Positions 18,913 to 27,360 of a DNA stretch of 64,000 bases are shown here, in pieces. The notes under the pieces were generated by a model. It saw only the letters and a list, made by a program, of their open reading frames with translations, was not told the DNA's origin and made no database searches. How positions within the stretch are numbered: position 1 is the stretch's first letter; the number at the start of each line of letters is the position of its first letter. The translations under genes and the position numbers were made by a program. Origin of the DNA: an uncultured Eubacteriales bacterium (GTDB lineage Bacteria > Bacillota > Clostridia > Oscillospirales > Acutalibacteraceae); contig CAKSQZ010000002.1 of the NCBI GenBank assembly GCA_934486895.1, positions 52,440-116,439 on the forward strand, read 5' to 3'.

Positions 18913-18955
18913 AAAAAACTCTGTGTCTTATTTTTCTTGACACAGAGTTTTCGTT
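18913..18955 (+). terminator. Terminator of uvrBA (bidirectional)
   Basis: A 13-bp perfect stem (18915-18927 with 18939-18951) starting 3 bp after the uvrA stop. T runs flank it on both strands, so it may also stop the convergent DUF2752 gene. Confidence 0.85.
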
Positions 18956-18997
18956 TAAACAAACAATATGACAAATTGTGCGATCTTTACACAAAGA

Positions 18998-19393
18998 TCA
19001 CATAAACAGCATAATATTTCGATAAATGCAAAACAGCAAAAGCAAAGCAATTCCGATATACACTATCAGCTTCTGCCACAATGTAAACGGCACTGTGCCG
19101 CATCTGATATACCGGACAGCGCGGTATATCAGCACAGCGGCTAAAAACGGCAAAAAGCAAAACAGTACGGGATTGGCGTTAAATGCCGCAACGAAATCAA
19201 GCCTTACTGATGAAAAAATTATTCGCGTTATGCCGCATCCGGGGCAATAAAGCCCTGTGAGCTTATTGAAAAGGCACGGCAGGCCTCTGCCGAAAACTTT
19301 TATTACAATCAAATAAAACAAGCCGGTCAAAAGCAGAATTACTGCTTTGACCGACAACCGTTTTATTCTTTGCTTTGGATTACTGGACGGCAA
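18998..19393 (-). CDS. DUF2752 membrane protein
   Basis: About 131 residues with three hydrophobic segments and the DUF2752 signature LTGLYCPGCGITR, in which a CPGCG motif follows the first membrane segment. The function of the family is unknown; the paired cysteines suggest metal or haem binding or a redox role at the membrane. The ATG at 19393 lies 13 nt inside the upstream gene; an in-frame ATG at 19426 is possible and neither has a strong ribosome site. Co-transcribed with the DUF4234 gene. Confidence 0.75.
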   Translation of the reverse strand: MPSSNPKQRIKRLSVKAVILLLTGLFYLIVIKVFGRGLPCLFNKLTGLYCPGCGITRIIFSSVRLDFVAAFNANPVLFCFLPFLAAVLIYRAVRYIRCGTVPFTLWQKLIVYIGIALLLLFCIYRNIMLFM

Positions 19394-19724
19394 CATACTT
19401 GTTGATAGTGTCCTGAATAAGCGCATAAGCTACAATCGGAAGTCCGAAAATTCCGAGAACGAGAAACAAAGCACTGCTGCTCGACGGCGGAAGATCTCTC
19501 AAGGACTTTATGTAATCGCATTTTTCGCCCATCTTATAAAGCCAGTACCAGCCGTAGATACCGCAGGTGATGAATGTGAGAACAATAACAAGCCCGCCGG
19601 ACGGTGCCGCCTGATCGTTGACTGCGACATTTATCTCATTATTGAGCATGATGACCCAATAAATACCGTAAATACCGCAGGTGATAATTGACAAAACAAT
19701 ACAAAGTGCAATTTCTCTTCTCAT
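19380..19724 (-). CDS. DUF4234 membrane protein
   Basis: A 114-residue protein made of repeated membrane segments, with two copies of the sequence ITCGIYG followed by a Tyr-Trp pair (residues about 14-22 and 52-61), typical of DUF4234. These small proteins occur widely in Firmicutes, often beside DUF2752 as here, and have no known role. A near-consensus promoter lies just upstream. Confidence 0.8.
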   Translation of the reverse strand: MRREIALCIVLSIITCGIYGIYWVIMLNNEINVAVNDQAAPSGGLVIVLTFITCGIYGWYWLYKMGEKCDYIKSLRDLPPSSSSALFLVLGIFGLPIVAYALIQDTINKYVAVQ

Positions 19725-19754
19725 AATATAACCCCTTATTATTTATTTGATTAC

Positions 19755-19783
19755 AATATATCATATTTATGCATATTTGTCAA
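19755..19783 (-). promoter_or_regulatory. Sigma-A promoter of DUF4234-DUF2752
   Basis: On the minus strand TTGACA (19778-19783), 17-bp spacer, TATATT (19755-19760), about 30 bp before the ATG at 19724. Confidence 0.75.
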
Positions 19784-19802
19784 TATTTAATGTAATAATC
19801 AG

Positions 19803-19834
19803 AAAAAAAGAGCTGCTTTCAGCAGCTCTTTTTT
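19803..19834 (-). terminator. Terminator after rplA
   Basis: A 12-bp stem built on AGAGCTGC/GCAGCTCT with A and T runs on the two sides. It closes the rpmG-rplA operon before any rplJ or rplL gene; those are not in this window. Confidence 0.9.
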
Positions 19835-19847
19835 AACAAATATCAAA

Positions 19848-20540
19848 TCAGCCGAGCTTAGAGGGGTTAACTCTTACGCCGGGGCCCATTGTTGTCGCAA
19901 GAACACAAGACTTGATATACTGACCCTTAGATGCAGCAGGCTTTGCTTTAATGATGGCGGAAAGCAGAGTATCAAAGTTCTCCTGAACTTTCTCGGCACC
20001 GAAAGAAACCTTGCCGATCGGGCAGTGGATGATGTTGGTCTTATCGAGACGATACTCGATCTTACCGGCTTTTGCTTCGGTAACAGCCTTAGCAACATCG
20101 GGAGTTACTGTGCCTGCCTTCGGGCTCGGCATGAGTCCGCGCGGGCCAAGGAACTTACCGAGACGACCGATAACGCCCATCATATCCGGAGTAGCAATAA
20201 CTACATCGAAATCCATGAAGCCTTCATTCTGAATCTTTGCAACATATTCTTCTGCGCCGACATACTCAGCACCTGCATCCTCGGCAGCTTTAGCAGCATC
20301 GCCCTTAGCAAAAACGAGGACACGAACCTTTTTACCGGTTCCGTTCGGAAGAACTACTGCGCCTCTGACCTGCTGGTCAGCATGTCTTGAGTAAACACCG
20401 AGGCGAACATGAACTTCTACTGTTTCATCAAACTTTGCAGTTTTGGAATCAACTGCGAGCGCTACCGCTTCAGCGGGATCGTAAAGCTTATTAGCTTCAA
20501 TCTTCTTAGCGCTGTCAACATATTTTTTACCGTGTTTCAA
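19848..20540 (-). CDS. rplA: 50S ribosomal protein L1
   Basis: Full-length L1 (230 residues) of the L1 stalk, which binds 23S rRNA and directs E-site tRNA release. Seen are the N-terminal MKHGKKYVDSAKKIE and the family signature IVIATPDMMGVIGRLGKFLGP. L1 often represses its own operon by binding leader mRNA. Last gene of the operon, 66 bp after rplK. Confidence 0.98.
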   Translation of the reverse strand: MKHGKKYVDSAKKIEANKLYDPAEAVALAVDSKTAKFDETVEVHVRLGVYSRHADQQVRGAVVLPNGTGKKVRVLVFAKGDAAKAAEDAGAEYVGAEEYVAKIQNEGFMDFDVVIATPDMMGVIGRLGKFLGPRGLMPSPKAGTVTPDVAKAVTEAKAGKIEYRLDKTNIIHCPIGKVSFGAEKVQENFDTLLSAIIKAKPAASKGQYIKSCVLATTMGPGVRVNPSKLG

Positions 20541-20606
20541 TTTAATTTACCTCCCTGTTCAGTGGTTATTACGGAAAATTCCTCCCACCCGGGAGCAATC
20601 AATCGA

Positions 20607-21032
20607 TCAATCGACAACTTCGATACCCATGCTTCTTGCTGTACCCGCGATCATAGACATAGCGGATTCAACGGTAGCTGCATTAAGGTCGGGCATCTTC
20701 TGCTCTGCGATCTTTCTGACCTGCTCGCCGGTAATCTTTGCAACCTTGTTCTTATTCGGAACACCCGAAGCCTTTTCAATGCCGCAAGCCTTCTTGATGA
20801 GGACTGCTGCAGGCGGGGTTTTGGTTACAAATGTAAATGAACGATCTGCGTAAACCGTAATAACAACGGGGATAACGAGTCCGGCGTCGTTCTTGGTACG
20901 CTCATTGAATTCCTTTGTGAAAGCCATGATATTTACGCCGTGCTGACCAAGTGCAGGACCAACAGGGGGCGCCGGAGTGGCTTTGCCGGCAGGAATCTGA
21001 AGTTTAATATAGCCGGTTACTTTTTGAGCCAT
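20607..21032 (-). CDS. rplK: 50S ribosomal protein L11
   Basis: 141 residues, the standard length, starting MAQKVTGYIKLQIPAGKATP with the conserved PPVGPALGQHGVNIM. L11 forms the GTPase-associated centre with 23S rRNA and is needed for the stringent response. The ATG at 21032 is chosen over one at 21044 because MAQKV is the universal N-terminus. It lies between nusG and rplA. Confidence 0.98.
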   Translation of the reverse strand: MAQKVTGYIKLQIPAGKATPAPPVGPALGQHGVNIMAFTKEFNERTKNDAGLVIPVVITVYADRSFTFVTKTPPAAVLIKKACGIEKASGVPNKNKVAKITGEQVRKIAEQKMPDLNAATVESAMSMIAGTARSMGIEVVD

Positions 21033-21124
21033 AGTTACGACCATTCCTTTCTGAATTTGTGGTAAAATTGGGGGTTTGCCCCTCCCACACGGGCTTGAAT
21101 GCCCGTTTTGTTTTTAAGTGAAAA

Positions 21125-21652
21125 TCACTTATCGAACATTCTGATCTGCGAAAGATCCAGATCGACCGGAGTCTCGCGACCGAACATCGAAATAACGACT
21201 CTGATACTGTTGTTCTCAGGGTCAATACTGTCGACTATGCCGACATACGGCTTAAGCGGGCCATCGACGATCTCGACGGTATCACCGACCTTATAGCCAA
21301 CCTTGATCTCACCGGATTCTACGCCGAGCGACGCTACTTCCTTATCGGAAAGCGGCACGGGCGCTGTTGATGACGCGCCTACAAATCCCGTTACACCGCG
21401 GATATTACGAACGATAAACCAGCTATCATCGGTTACGATCATCTTAACGAGCACATAGCCCGGGAAGATCTTTCTTTCAACCTGCTTTGATTTGCCTTCC
21501 TTATCGATCTCCGTGACTGTTTCAAGCGGAATCTTTACATCAAGTATCAAATCCTGAAGATTTCTGTTTTCAACAATAGTCAGCAAGGTGTCCTTGACCT
21601 TGTTTTCATAGCCTGAATATGTGTGAATAACATACCACTTGGCATCTGCCAT
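21125..21652 (-). CDS. nusG: Transcription termination/antitermination factor NusG
   Basis: 175 residues. The NGN domain begins AKWYVIHTYSGYENKV and contains the FPGYVLVKM and RNIRGVTGFVG motifs that contact the RNA polymerase clamp; the KOW domain follows (VGDTVEIVDGPLKPYVG). It couples transcription with translation and pausing. It lies between secE and rplK as in most bacteria. Confidence 0.98.
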   Translation of the reverse strand: MADAKWYVIHTYSGYENKVKDTLLTIVENRNLQDLILDVKIPLETVTEIDKEGKSKQVERKIFPGYVLVKMIVTDDSWFIVRNIRGVTGFVGASSTAPVPLSDKEVASLGVESGEIKVGYKVGDTVEIVDGPLKPYVGIVDSIDPENNSIRVVISMFGRETPVDLDLSQIRMFDK

Positions 21653-21667
21653 AAAAGCTACTCTCCT

Positions 21668-22363
21668 TTATAAATCAAGTCCGAGCACCAAGCCGATCAG
21701 CTTAGCAAGACCGAAATCAAGCGCCGCGATATAAATACCTACAAACAAGCACATAACAAGCACGATGAGGGTATTTTTAACCACGGTTTGTCTCGTAGGC
21801 CATACGACCTTTTTGATCTCACTCTTATAGTCTTTGAAAAAGTTAACGATTCTGCGAGGAATTGTGAGTTTTGCGCCATTGGACTCACTTACCATAACAT
21901 AGTCGGTAACAAGCAGCGAAACGACAGAAATTACGAATGCTGCGACAGATGTGATCAACGCAAGTGTAAATGCGAGCTCCTTGTTCATCGAAGTGATATC
22001 GGTGAACGGTCTCGAATCGAGGAATGTTCCGAGCGAGCAGCAATAAAGAGCGATCATATTGATCATGGCAGCTGCGCTGAAACCTACGGACGCATATCCG
22101 CTTCCCTTCTTCTTGAAGAAAAGAGCCGAAAATACTACGCTGAGCGCGATGAGAACGAATGCGAACGCATACCAAGCGCCTTTATAGGTGTTGACCTGCG
22201 CTCCCGCATAGCTCTGAGTTGAACCGAATGCGACCTGAAAACCTGTTAAGGTGTACGATGCTTCCGGCGTTACGATAGTTGCAAAGCCGAAAAAGAACAA
22301 CGTCAGTGTTGCAACAGAAACCAATACTGTGAGAATTCTTAAACATAAAGATGTTGTTTTCAT
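21668..22363 (-). CDS. secE: Preprotein translocase subunit SecE with N-terminal membrane domain
   Basis: The last roughly 65 residues are SecE: FFKDYKSEIKKVVWPTRQ is the amphipathic helix that clamps SecY, followed by one membrane segment (NTLIVLVMCLFVGIYIAAL). The preceding 165 residues form four predicted membrane segments with a 30-residue extracytoplasmic loop after the first. Typical Gram-positive SecE is about 60-75 residues, so this is a threefold extension. The position between rpmG and nusG is canonical. Of two tandem ATGs, the second (22363) has the better spacing to GGGGGAG. Confidence 0.93.
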   Translation of the reverse strand: MKTTSLCLRILTVLVSVATLTLFFFGFATIVTPEASYTLTGFQVAFGSTQSYAGAQVNTYKGAWYAFAFVLIALSVVFSALFFKKKGSGYASVGFSAAAMINMIALYCCSLGTFLDSRPFTDITSMNKELAFTLALITSVAAFVISVVSLLVTDYVMVSESNGAKLTIPRRIVNFFKDYKSEIKKVVWPTRQTVVKNTLIVLVMCLFVGIYIAALDFGLAKLIGLVLGLDL

Positions 22364-22374
22364 CATTCTCCCCC

Positions 22375-22524
22375 TTACTTGGTTTCTTTGTGCAGAGTGT
22401 GCTTTTTGCAGAATCTGCAGTACTTGTTCATCTCAAGCCTGTCGGGGTCGTTCTTCTTGTTTTTGACTGTATCGTAGTTGCGCTGTTTGCACTCGGTACA
22501 AGCCAATGTAATTTTAACTCTCAT
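22375..22524 (-). CDS. rpmG: 50S ribosomal protein L33
   Basis: 49 residues with the zinc-binding cysteine pairs CTECKQRN and YCRFCKKHT, the Cys-containing (zinc-dependent) form of L33. GGAGG lies 7 nt upstream of the ATG at 22524. First gene of rpmG-secE-nusG-rplK-rplA. Confidence 0.97.
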   Translation of the reverse strand: MRVKITLACTECKQRNYDTVKNKKNDPDRLEMNKYCRFCKKHTLHKETK

Positions 22525-22619
22525 GACGGCACCTCCAGTTTTTAATGGAAAAATTTTGCCTCCCTCAACACTTCCCTTTTTTGGGCGCACAAAAAAAAGA
22601 CCTGTTCAGAGGTATAATC

Positions 22620-22648
22620 ATATTAACACATTCAGTTATTAAAGTCAA
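22620..22648 (-). promoter_or_regulatory. Probable promoter of rpmG-secE-nusG-rplK-rplA
   Basis: On the minus strand TTGACT (22643-22648), 17-bp spacer, TAATAT (22620-22625). A TATGAT overlaps a few bases downstream. About 95 nt of leader precede rpmG. Confidence 0.5.
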
Positions 22649-22684
22649 GCAAATTTTGAAAAAAAGAGTGAAAAACACAGAAAA

Positions 22685-22713
22685 TATGCCGACCTCGTAT
22701 TGAGATCGGCATA
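22685..22713 (-). terminator. Terminator of the YfhO operon
   Basis: A 12-bp stem (22685-22696 with 22702-22713, one G-T pair, 5-nt loop), T-rich on the minus-strand 3' side, just after the stop of the YfhO gene. Confidence 0.85.
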
Positions 22714-22719
22714 CATAAA

Positions 22720-25716
22720 TCAAAATCTGTCTTCCGGGAATATTTCATCCATTATATCGGATACATCTTCGCCAGACGCTTCGGTTTCGGTTTTGCCGTC
22801 AAAGCTTTCGACCGGAGGCAGTTCCTCGGCGGGCTTTTCCTCTTCACAAACGCTTTCGCCGAACGAATACGGACGCTCGGGTTCGGGGATCTTCGGCAAA
22901 TCCGCGACGACATCTTCCGTATCGGGTTCGGCGCTGACAGCCTTATCCTCGATCGGCTGCTGTGTTTCTTCCGCTGCACTGTCCGTTTCGGCAGGAGGCA
23001 GCTCTTCATCGGTTGGATCGGCGTCGATGTCAACCGTATTCTCTGCGCTGTTATCCTCAGCTTCAACGGGAAGCGGCTTGTTTTTGAGAACTGCGATGAT
23101 CTTATCGCGATTCTTATCTACATAATAAAGCAGCACAAGCAGAGCGATACCGAGCAGAGTGATAAACAGACCGATAATAAATCCGTCCGGCATATAGGAG
23201 AACTCAACAGTATGCGAGCCCGCAGACAGCGGAACTGTGATAAGTGCATCGCCTATCGGTTTAACATCTGTCTTAACTCCGTCTACCTTGACTGACCAAC
23301 CCTTGGAATACGGGATCGATGTCATCAAAACGCCGTCCTGCTTCATGGTGATGTCGCCCTTGAGATAAGTGTCGGAGTACTCATTTATATTGAGCTGCTC
23401 GTCCGCTATTGCGGCATAAGCATTATCCCAATTCTGCTGATTTATCGTTCTGACATCGCAGGTGAGATCGCAAGCCTTGTTTTCCTCATAGTTAACAGTG
23501 ATAGTGACGGTTTCGCCTGCTTGAAGTTCGCCGAGACTGCTGATCGCACCGCGGTTAATCTCAAAACCTGTTGTATATCCGCTGCTTGTTGTTGCGGATA
23601 CCGACTGAGCGTTATTTGTCTGGATATATGCATACAATGTCTGCTGTTTATCGGAAGTGTAGGTAAGGCTGACCGTTGAAGCACCGGTCTGATTTTCCGG
23701 AGAAAGCGAGAGTCTGCCGTCGTTCATACCGCCGACAACGACATTCGATCCGCTGATAACAGGATCTGCAAACTTATCATAAACACTATATCTTGTGCCT
23801 GCGACAGCTTCGATCCAGCTTTCCTGAACATCGATCGGATTGCCCGACTGATAGTTCCAGCTGTTGATCTGTTTTGTTGCACCGTAGCCTACCGAAAGCG
23901 CATACTTATTCTTATACATATATGTGCTTCCCTGCGTGTACAGTAAGTCGAGAGCACTGTCCTTAACGGTCGAGCTCTTGCCGAAGATATACTTGATGCC
24001 AAGCATTGCGTTGGTCACAGGTGACGATGTGCGATAGATGAAGCTGTTTGAGCCGGGATCGGAAGCAACACCGATATACTTCATCATATAGCTTACATTG
24101 CTGTTGATCTCAGACGAGAACTGCGAAACTCCGCGGAAATCATACAATGCGCCGGGGTTGCAAGTCCACGGTTCATTCATCTCGACACGGTAGAAGCCGG
24201 GATCGTCGGTCTCTGCTTTATCAAGAACATACTTGATATTTTCATAGTCGCTGTAATAAGTTACTTTATTTGAGTTGCCGACCGCAACGACGCTTTCCTC
24301 TGTGTAGAGCGCCATTTCACCGAATGCGATGATAAATACAAGCACACAAGCGGCGATCTCTTTGAACTTACCGCATTTGTAAACCGCAAGTGCGGCAGCG
24401 TAAAGTCCGAGGAACAAAAGACTGACATAGATCACTTTATAATCAAAATTATCGGCATTGATCATCTGCTGCAAAGCGATATAGATAAAGCCGCCCGCAA
24501 CTGTTCCTCCGATCTGTGCCGGAGTTATATCCTTGAGGTGGATAAATGCTTCATAAGCCATTGTTACAAGGATAAACGAGAAAACAAAAGAATATCTGTA
24601 AGGCAGTTCGTTCGGGAAGTGGAAACCGTGCCAGATAAAGTCGAGCTTATTCCAGTTGAAGCTGAGAACAAGGAAGCAAAGAATAACGCAATTAAGTATT
24701 CTCTTCTTTGCGGGGATCTTCTTGCAAAGAAGGAACATAACAGCCATCATTGCAGAGATGAGTCCGCAATAGATGTTAGGCAGACCTCCGCGGACTGTGA
24801 GCTTGACCTGCGGCAAGAGGTTGCTGAAGACATTCATGATCGGGTTATAGAATGAATTTTCCGTCGGCATCGGCTTATCCATATAATATGTGTTCTGCAT
24901 ATTAAGATAAGTCGGAACAAGGAGCACCGCTGCGATCATGATCGCAATGCCCGAGAACAGGACAGCCTTTGCAGTTGTGATCGCACAGACCTTAGCGCCT
25001 TTTGCCTTGACTCTCTGGAAATATAGAATCGGATAATAGAACATGATGAAAATGCACATCATGACGCCGATATAATAATTTGAAAGGAGCATCATAGCAA
25101 GCGTTACGACATAGAGTCGGAACTTGCCTTCATCGATCAGCTTATTGAGTCCGAGCATACACAACGGCAGGAGTGCAAGACAATCGAGCCACATAAGGCA
25201 CCAATAATAGCCGAGCGAATATGCACAAAGTGCATAGAGCATAGAGAATGTGACTGTGCTGATGTCGCAGCGCTTAAACATGCTGCGCAGGAAGATGCAC
25301 ATAAACGCACCTGCAAATGCAACTTTAAGCGCAACGATCAACGCCATGCATTCGACAAGGTATTCCTTCGGGAACAGTATTGAAATAAGATTAAGCGGGC
25401 TTGCCGCATAATAAGCGATCAGCGAAACAAAGTTTGTACCGAGTGCTCCCGACCACGAATAGAATAGACTGCCGAATGATGTCAGCTTATTCTGAAGTTC
25501 GTTGAAAAACGGGAAATACTGATGCCACATATCGATAACAAGTATCTGATTATCGCCGAACGGTGAAAAATCCGAACAGAAAAAGCCGTAGACCATCAGT
25601 ATAAAGGGCACGAAGAAAGAGAGGATCACATATCTGTTGTGATACCAAAAACTTTCTTTAACAAGCGGGCTCTGCTGAGCTGAGCTCTGCTGTTTTGACG
25701 CGAAAATCCCTGTCAT
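22720..25716 (-). CDS. YfhO-family membrane glycosyltransferase
   Basis: 998 residues with about 12 membrane segments in the first half, a large extracytoplasmic region (about 475-830), a final membrane helix near 850 and an acidic Glu/Pro/Asp-rich cytoplasmic tail. The N-terminal FFCSDFSPFGDNQILVIDMW with HQYFPFFNELQ is typical of YfhO (GT-C fold). In Bacillus and Listeria YfhO-type enzymes transfer a sugar from undecaprenyl phosphate to lipoteichoic acid outside the cell. The GtrA-like flippase and GT2 enzyme upstream supply that donor, so the operon is a complete three-part glycosylation system. The ATG overlaps the GtrA stop by 4 nt. Confidence 0.9.
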   Translation of the reverse strand: MTGIFASKQQSSAQQSPLVKESFWYHNRYVILSFFVPFILMVYGFFCSDFSPFGDNQILVIDMWHQYFPFFNELQNKLTSFGSLFYSWSGALGTNFVSLIAYYAASPLNLISILFPKEYLVECMALIVALKVAFAGAFMCIFLRSMFKRCDISTVTFSMLYALCAYSLGYYWCLMWLDCLALLPLCMLGLNKLIDEGKFRLYVVTLAMMLLSNYYIGVMMCIFIMFYYPILYFQRVKAKGAKVCAITTAKAVLFSGIAIMIAAVLLVPTYLNMQNTYYMDKPMPTENSFYNPIMNVFSNLLPQVKLTVRGGLPNIYCGLISAMMAVMFLLCKKIPAKKRILNCVILCFLVLSFNWNKLDFIWHGFHFPNELPYRYSFVFSFILVTMAYEAFIHLKDITPAQIGGTVAGGFIYIALQQMINADNFDYKVIYVSLLFLGLYAAALAVYKCGKFKEIAACVLVFIIAFGEMALYTEESVVAVGNSNKVTYYSDYENIKYVLDKAETDDPGFYRVEMNEPWTCNPGALYDFRGVSQFSSEINSNVSYMMKYIGVASDPGSNSFIYRTSSPVTNAMLGIKYIFGKSSTVKDSALDLLYTQGSTYMYKNKYALSVGYGATKQINSWNYQSGNPIDVQESWIEAVAGTRYSVYDKFADPVISGSNVVVGGMNDGRLSLSPENQTGASTVSLTYTSDKQQTLYAYIQTNNAQSVSATTSSGYTTGFEINRGAISSLGELQAGETVTITVNYEENKACDLTCDVRTINQQNWDNAYAAIADEQLNINEYSDTYLKGDITMKQDGVLMTSIPYSKGWSVKVDGVKTDVKPIGDALITVPLSAGSHTVEFSYMPDGFIIGLFITLLGIALLVLLYYVDKNRDKIIAVLKNKPLPVEAEDNSAENTVDIDADPTDEELPPAETDSAAEETQQPIEDKAVSAEPDTEDVVADLPKIPEPERPYSFGESVCEEEKPAEELPPVESFDGKTETEASGEDVSDIMDEIFPEDRF

Positions 25717-26282
25717 TGCAATTCTCCTTTATTTTTAGGTTTTCTGAAAACCATAATTTTGCTTAAAATATAGTTCATTATAACAACTATGACCTGTGCT
25801 ATCAGCTTGGAGATCATATCGTTCATAGAAAGCAGTGTTACTGTCACAAACATCCAAAGCGTTTCTATGCCGAATGAACTGAGTCTAGCCGCGACAAACA
25901 AAAGAATTTCCTTTATCAATGCGCCAAACGACAGCCCTCTGCTCTCAAAAACAAACAGCTTGTTTGTTATATATGCAAACAGCATTGCACAGATAAACGA
26001 GAGTGTATTTGCTATCAGATATCCGAGACTGCGCGTTTCACCGAAAAGCGTGACCTGTATACCGTCGCCCGCGATGAGCGAAAACAACCAATATGACAAA
26101 ACGCTGACGACCGTTGTCATAACGCCGAAAAACAGATAACTCACCATTTCATAGCAGAAAAGCTTACTTCCGATCTTCGATTCACCGATCTTTCGGCACA
26201 AAGGAAGATTCAAAAACCATCTGACCGGCGGAATGTTTATAATAAAATCCCAAATGCGATGAGAGCTTTTATTTTCTGCCAT
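25713..26282 (-). CDS. GtrA-like polyprenyl-phosphate-sugar flippase
   Basis: 189 residues with four membrane segments matching GtrA/GtcA: VSYLFFGVMTTVVSVLSYWL, LIANTLSFICAMLFAYITNK with LFVFESR, then two further helices ending NYILSKIMVFRK. Family members move a polyprenyl-phosphate-linked sugar across the membrane. It overlaps the GT2 gene by 14 nt and YfhO by 4 nt, so all three are made together. Confidence 0.9.
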   Translation of the reverse strand: MAENKSSHRIWDFIINIPPVRWFLNLPLCRKIGESKIGSKLFCYEMVSYLFFGVMTTVVSVLSYWLFSLIAGDGIQVTLFGETRSLGYLIANTLSFICAMLFAYITNKLFVFESRGLSFGALIKEILLFVAARLSSFGIETLWMFVTVTLLSMNDMISKLIAQVIVVIMNYILSKIMVFRKPKNKGELQ

Positions 26283-27222
26283 TTTTCAGTCCCTCAACAT
26301 TGGTATCCTTATAGATGAATATAGGTCGGTTTTTGCTCTCCATATAAAGCCTTGCGAGATATTCGCCGATTATGCCGAGCGACATGATTATGATTCCGCC
26401 GATAAACAGCATGATGATAATGGTGGAAGCATAACCGCCGACATCGGGACCGAACACGATAGTTTTGATAAGCACTACTATTAAATAAATAAATGCGGAC
26501 ATTGATATGATCGAGCCGAATATTGTTGCAAGACGAAGCGGAAATGTTGTGAATGCTGTGATACCGTCGATCGCATAGCGGAAAAGCGACCAGAACGACC
26601 ATCTGGATTCGCCGGCAACACGCTCAACATTTTTGAATTCTATCCACTTTGTGTTGAATCCGACCCAGCAGAAAATGCCTTTTGAAAAACGCTGAACCTC
26701 AGGCATATCAAGAATAGCATCGACCATCTGCCTTGTCATCATTCTGAAATCAACCGCACCGTCAACAATTTCGACTTCGCTCATTTTGTTTATCATGCAA
26801 TAGAACGTTCTTGCAAAGGCGCTTCTGATCTTCGGTTCGCCGTCTCTCGATACACGGCGTGCCGAGCAGGAATCATACCCCTCTACATCGATAGCATGAA
26901 GCATGTCGGAAATAAGCTCCGGCGGATGCTGAAGATCCGCATCGATAACGGCGACTCTGTCCGCAGTCGACGCTTTCAGACCGGCATACATACCGGCTTC
27001 TTTGCCGAAATTGCGTGAAAACGAAATGTATTTAACGTTAGAATTTTTCTCGGCAATGGATTTTATCTTTTTAAGAGTATCGTCCTTACTGCCATCGTCT
27101 ATAAAAATAAAACTGAACGAATATCCGTATATTTCGGAAACGACAGACGACGCTTTATCGAAAAATATATCGATCATTTCCCCTTCATTATAGCACGGCA
27201 CGATCAAATCAACGGTTTTCAT
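26269..27222 (-). CDS. GT2 polyprenyl-phosphate glycosyltransferase (CsbB/GtrB type)
   Basis: 317 residues: a GT-A catalytic domain (residues 1-230) with DLIVPCYNEGE, the nucleotide-sugar motif IDDGSKDDT and the metal-binding AVIDADLQHPPE, then two C-terminal membrane helices (about 232-300) as in CsbB, GtrB and dolichyl-phosphate-mannose synthases. It should load a sugar on undecaprenyl phosphate at the inner membrane face. First gene of GT2-GtrA-YfhO, behind a consensus promoter. Confidence 0.92.
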   Translation of the reverse strand: MKTVDLIVPCYNEGEMIDIFFDKASSVVSEIYGYSFSFIFIDDGSKDDTLKKIKSIAEKNSNVKYISFSRNFGKEAGMYAGLKASTADRVAVIDADLQHPPELISDMLHAIDVEGYDSCSARRVSRDGEPKIRSAFARTFYCMINKMSEVEIVDGAVDFRMMTRQMVDAILDMPEVQRFSKGIFCWVGFNTKWIEFKNVERVAGESRWSFWSLFRYAIDGITAFTTFPLRLATIFGSIISMSAFIYLIVVLIKTIVFGPDVGGYASTIIIMLFIGGIIIMSLGIIGEYLARLYMESKNRPIFIYKDTNVEGLKNGRK

Positions 27223-27268
27223 TATTTAGATCCTTTCTTTTTAACAGGCGTAAAACAAACCAATTGTT

Positions 27269-27297
27269 ATTATATCATCGAGCAACTTTTTTGTCAA
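27269..27297 (-). promoter_or_regulatory. Consensus promoter of the envelope glycosylation operon
   Basis: On the minus strand a perfect TTGACA (27292-27297) and perfect TATAAT (27269-27274) with 17 bp between, about 47 bp before the GT2 ATG. Confidence 0.85.
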
Positions 27298-27321
27298 GAT
27301 AAACATAAAAACTGTAAAATG

Positions 27322-27353
27322 AAAAAATGCCCCATACAAATGGGGCATTTTTA
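27322..27353 (-). terminator. Terminator after the serpin gene
   Basis: An 11-bp stem (27324-27334 with 27341-27351) with A and T runs on its two sides, 8 bp beyond the serpin stop. Confidence 0.88.
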
Positions 27354-27360
27354 CTGATAA

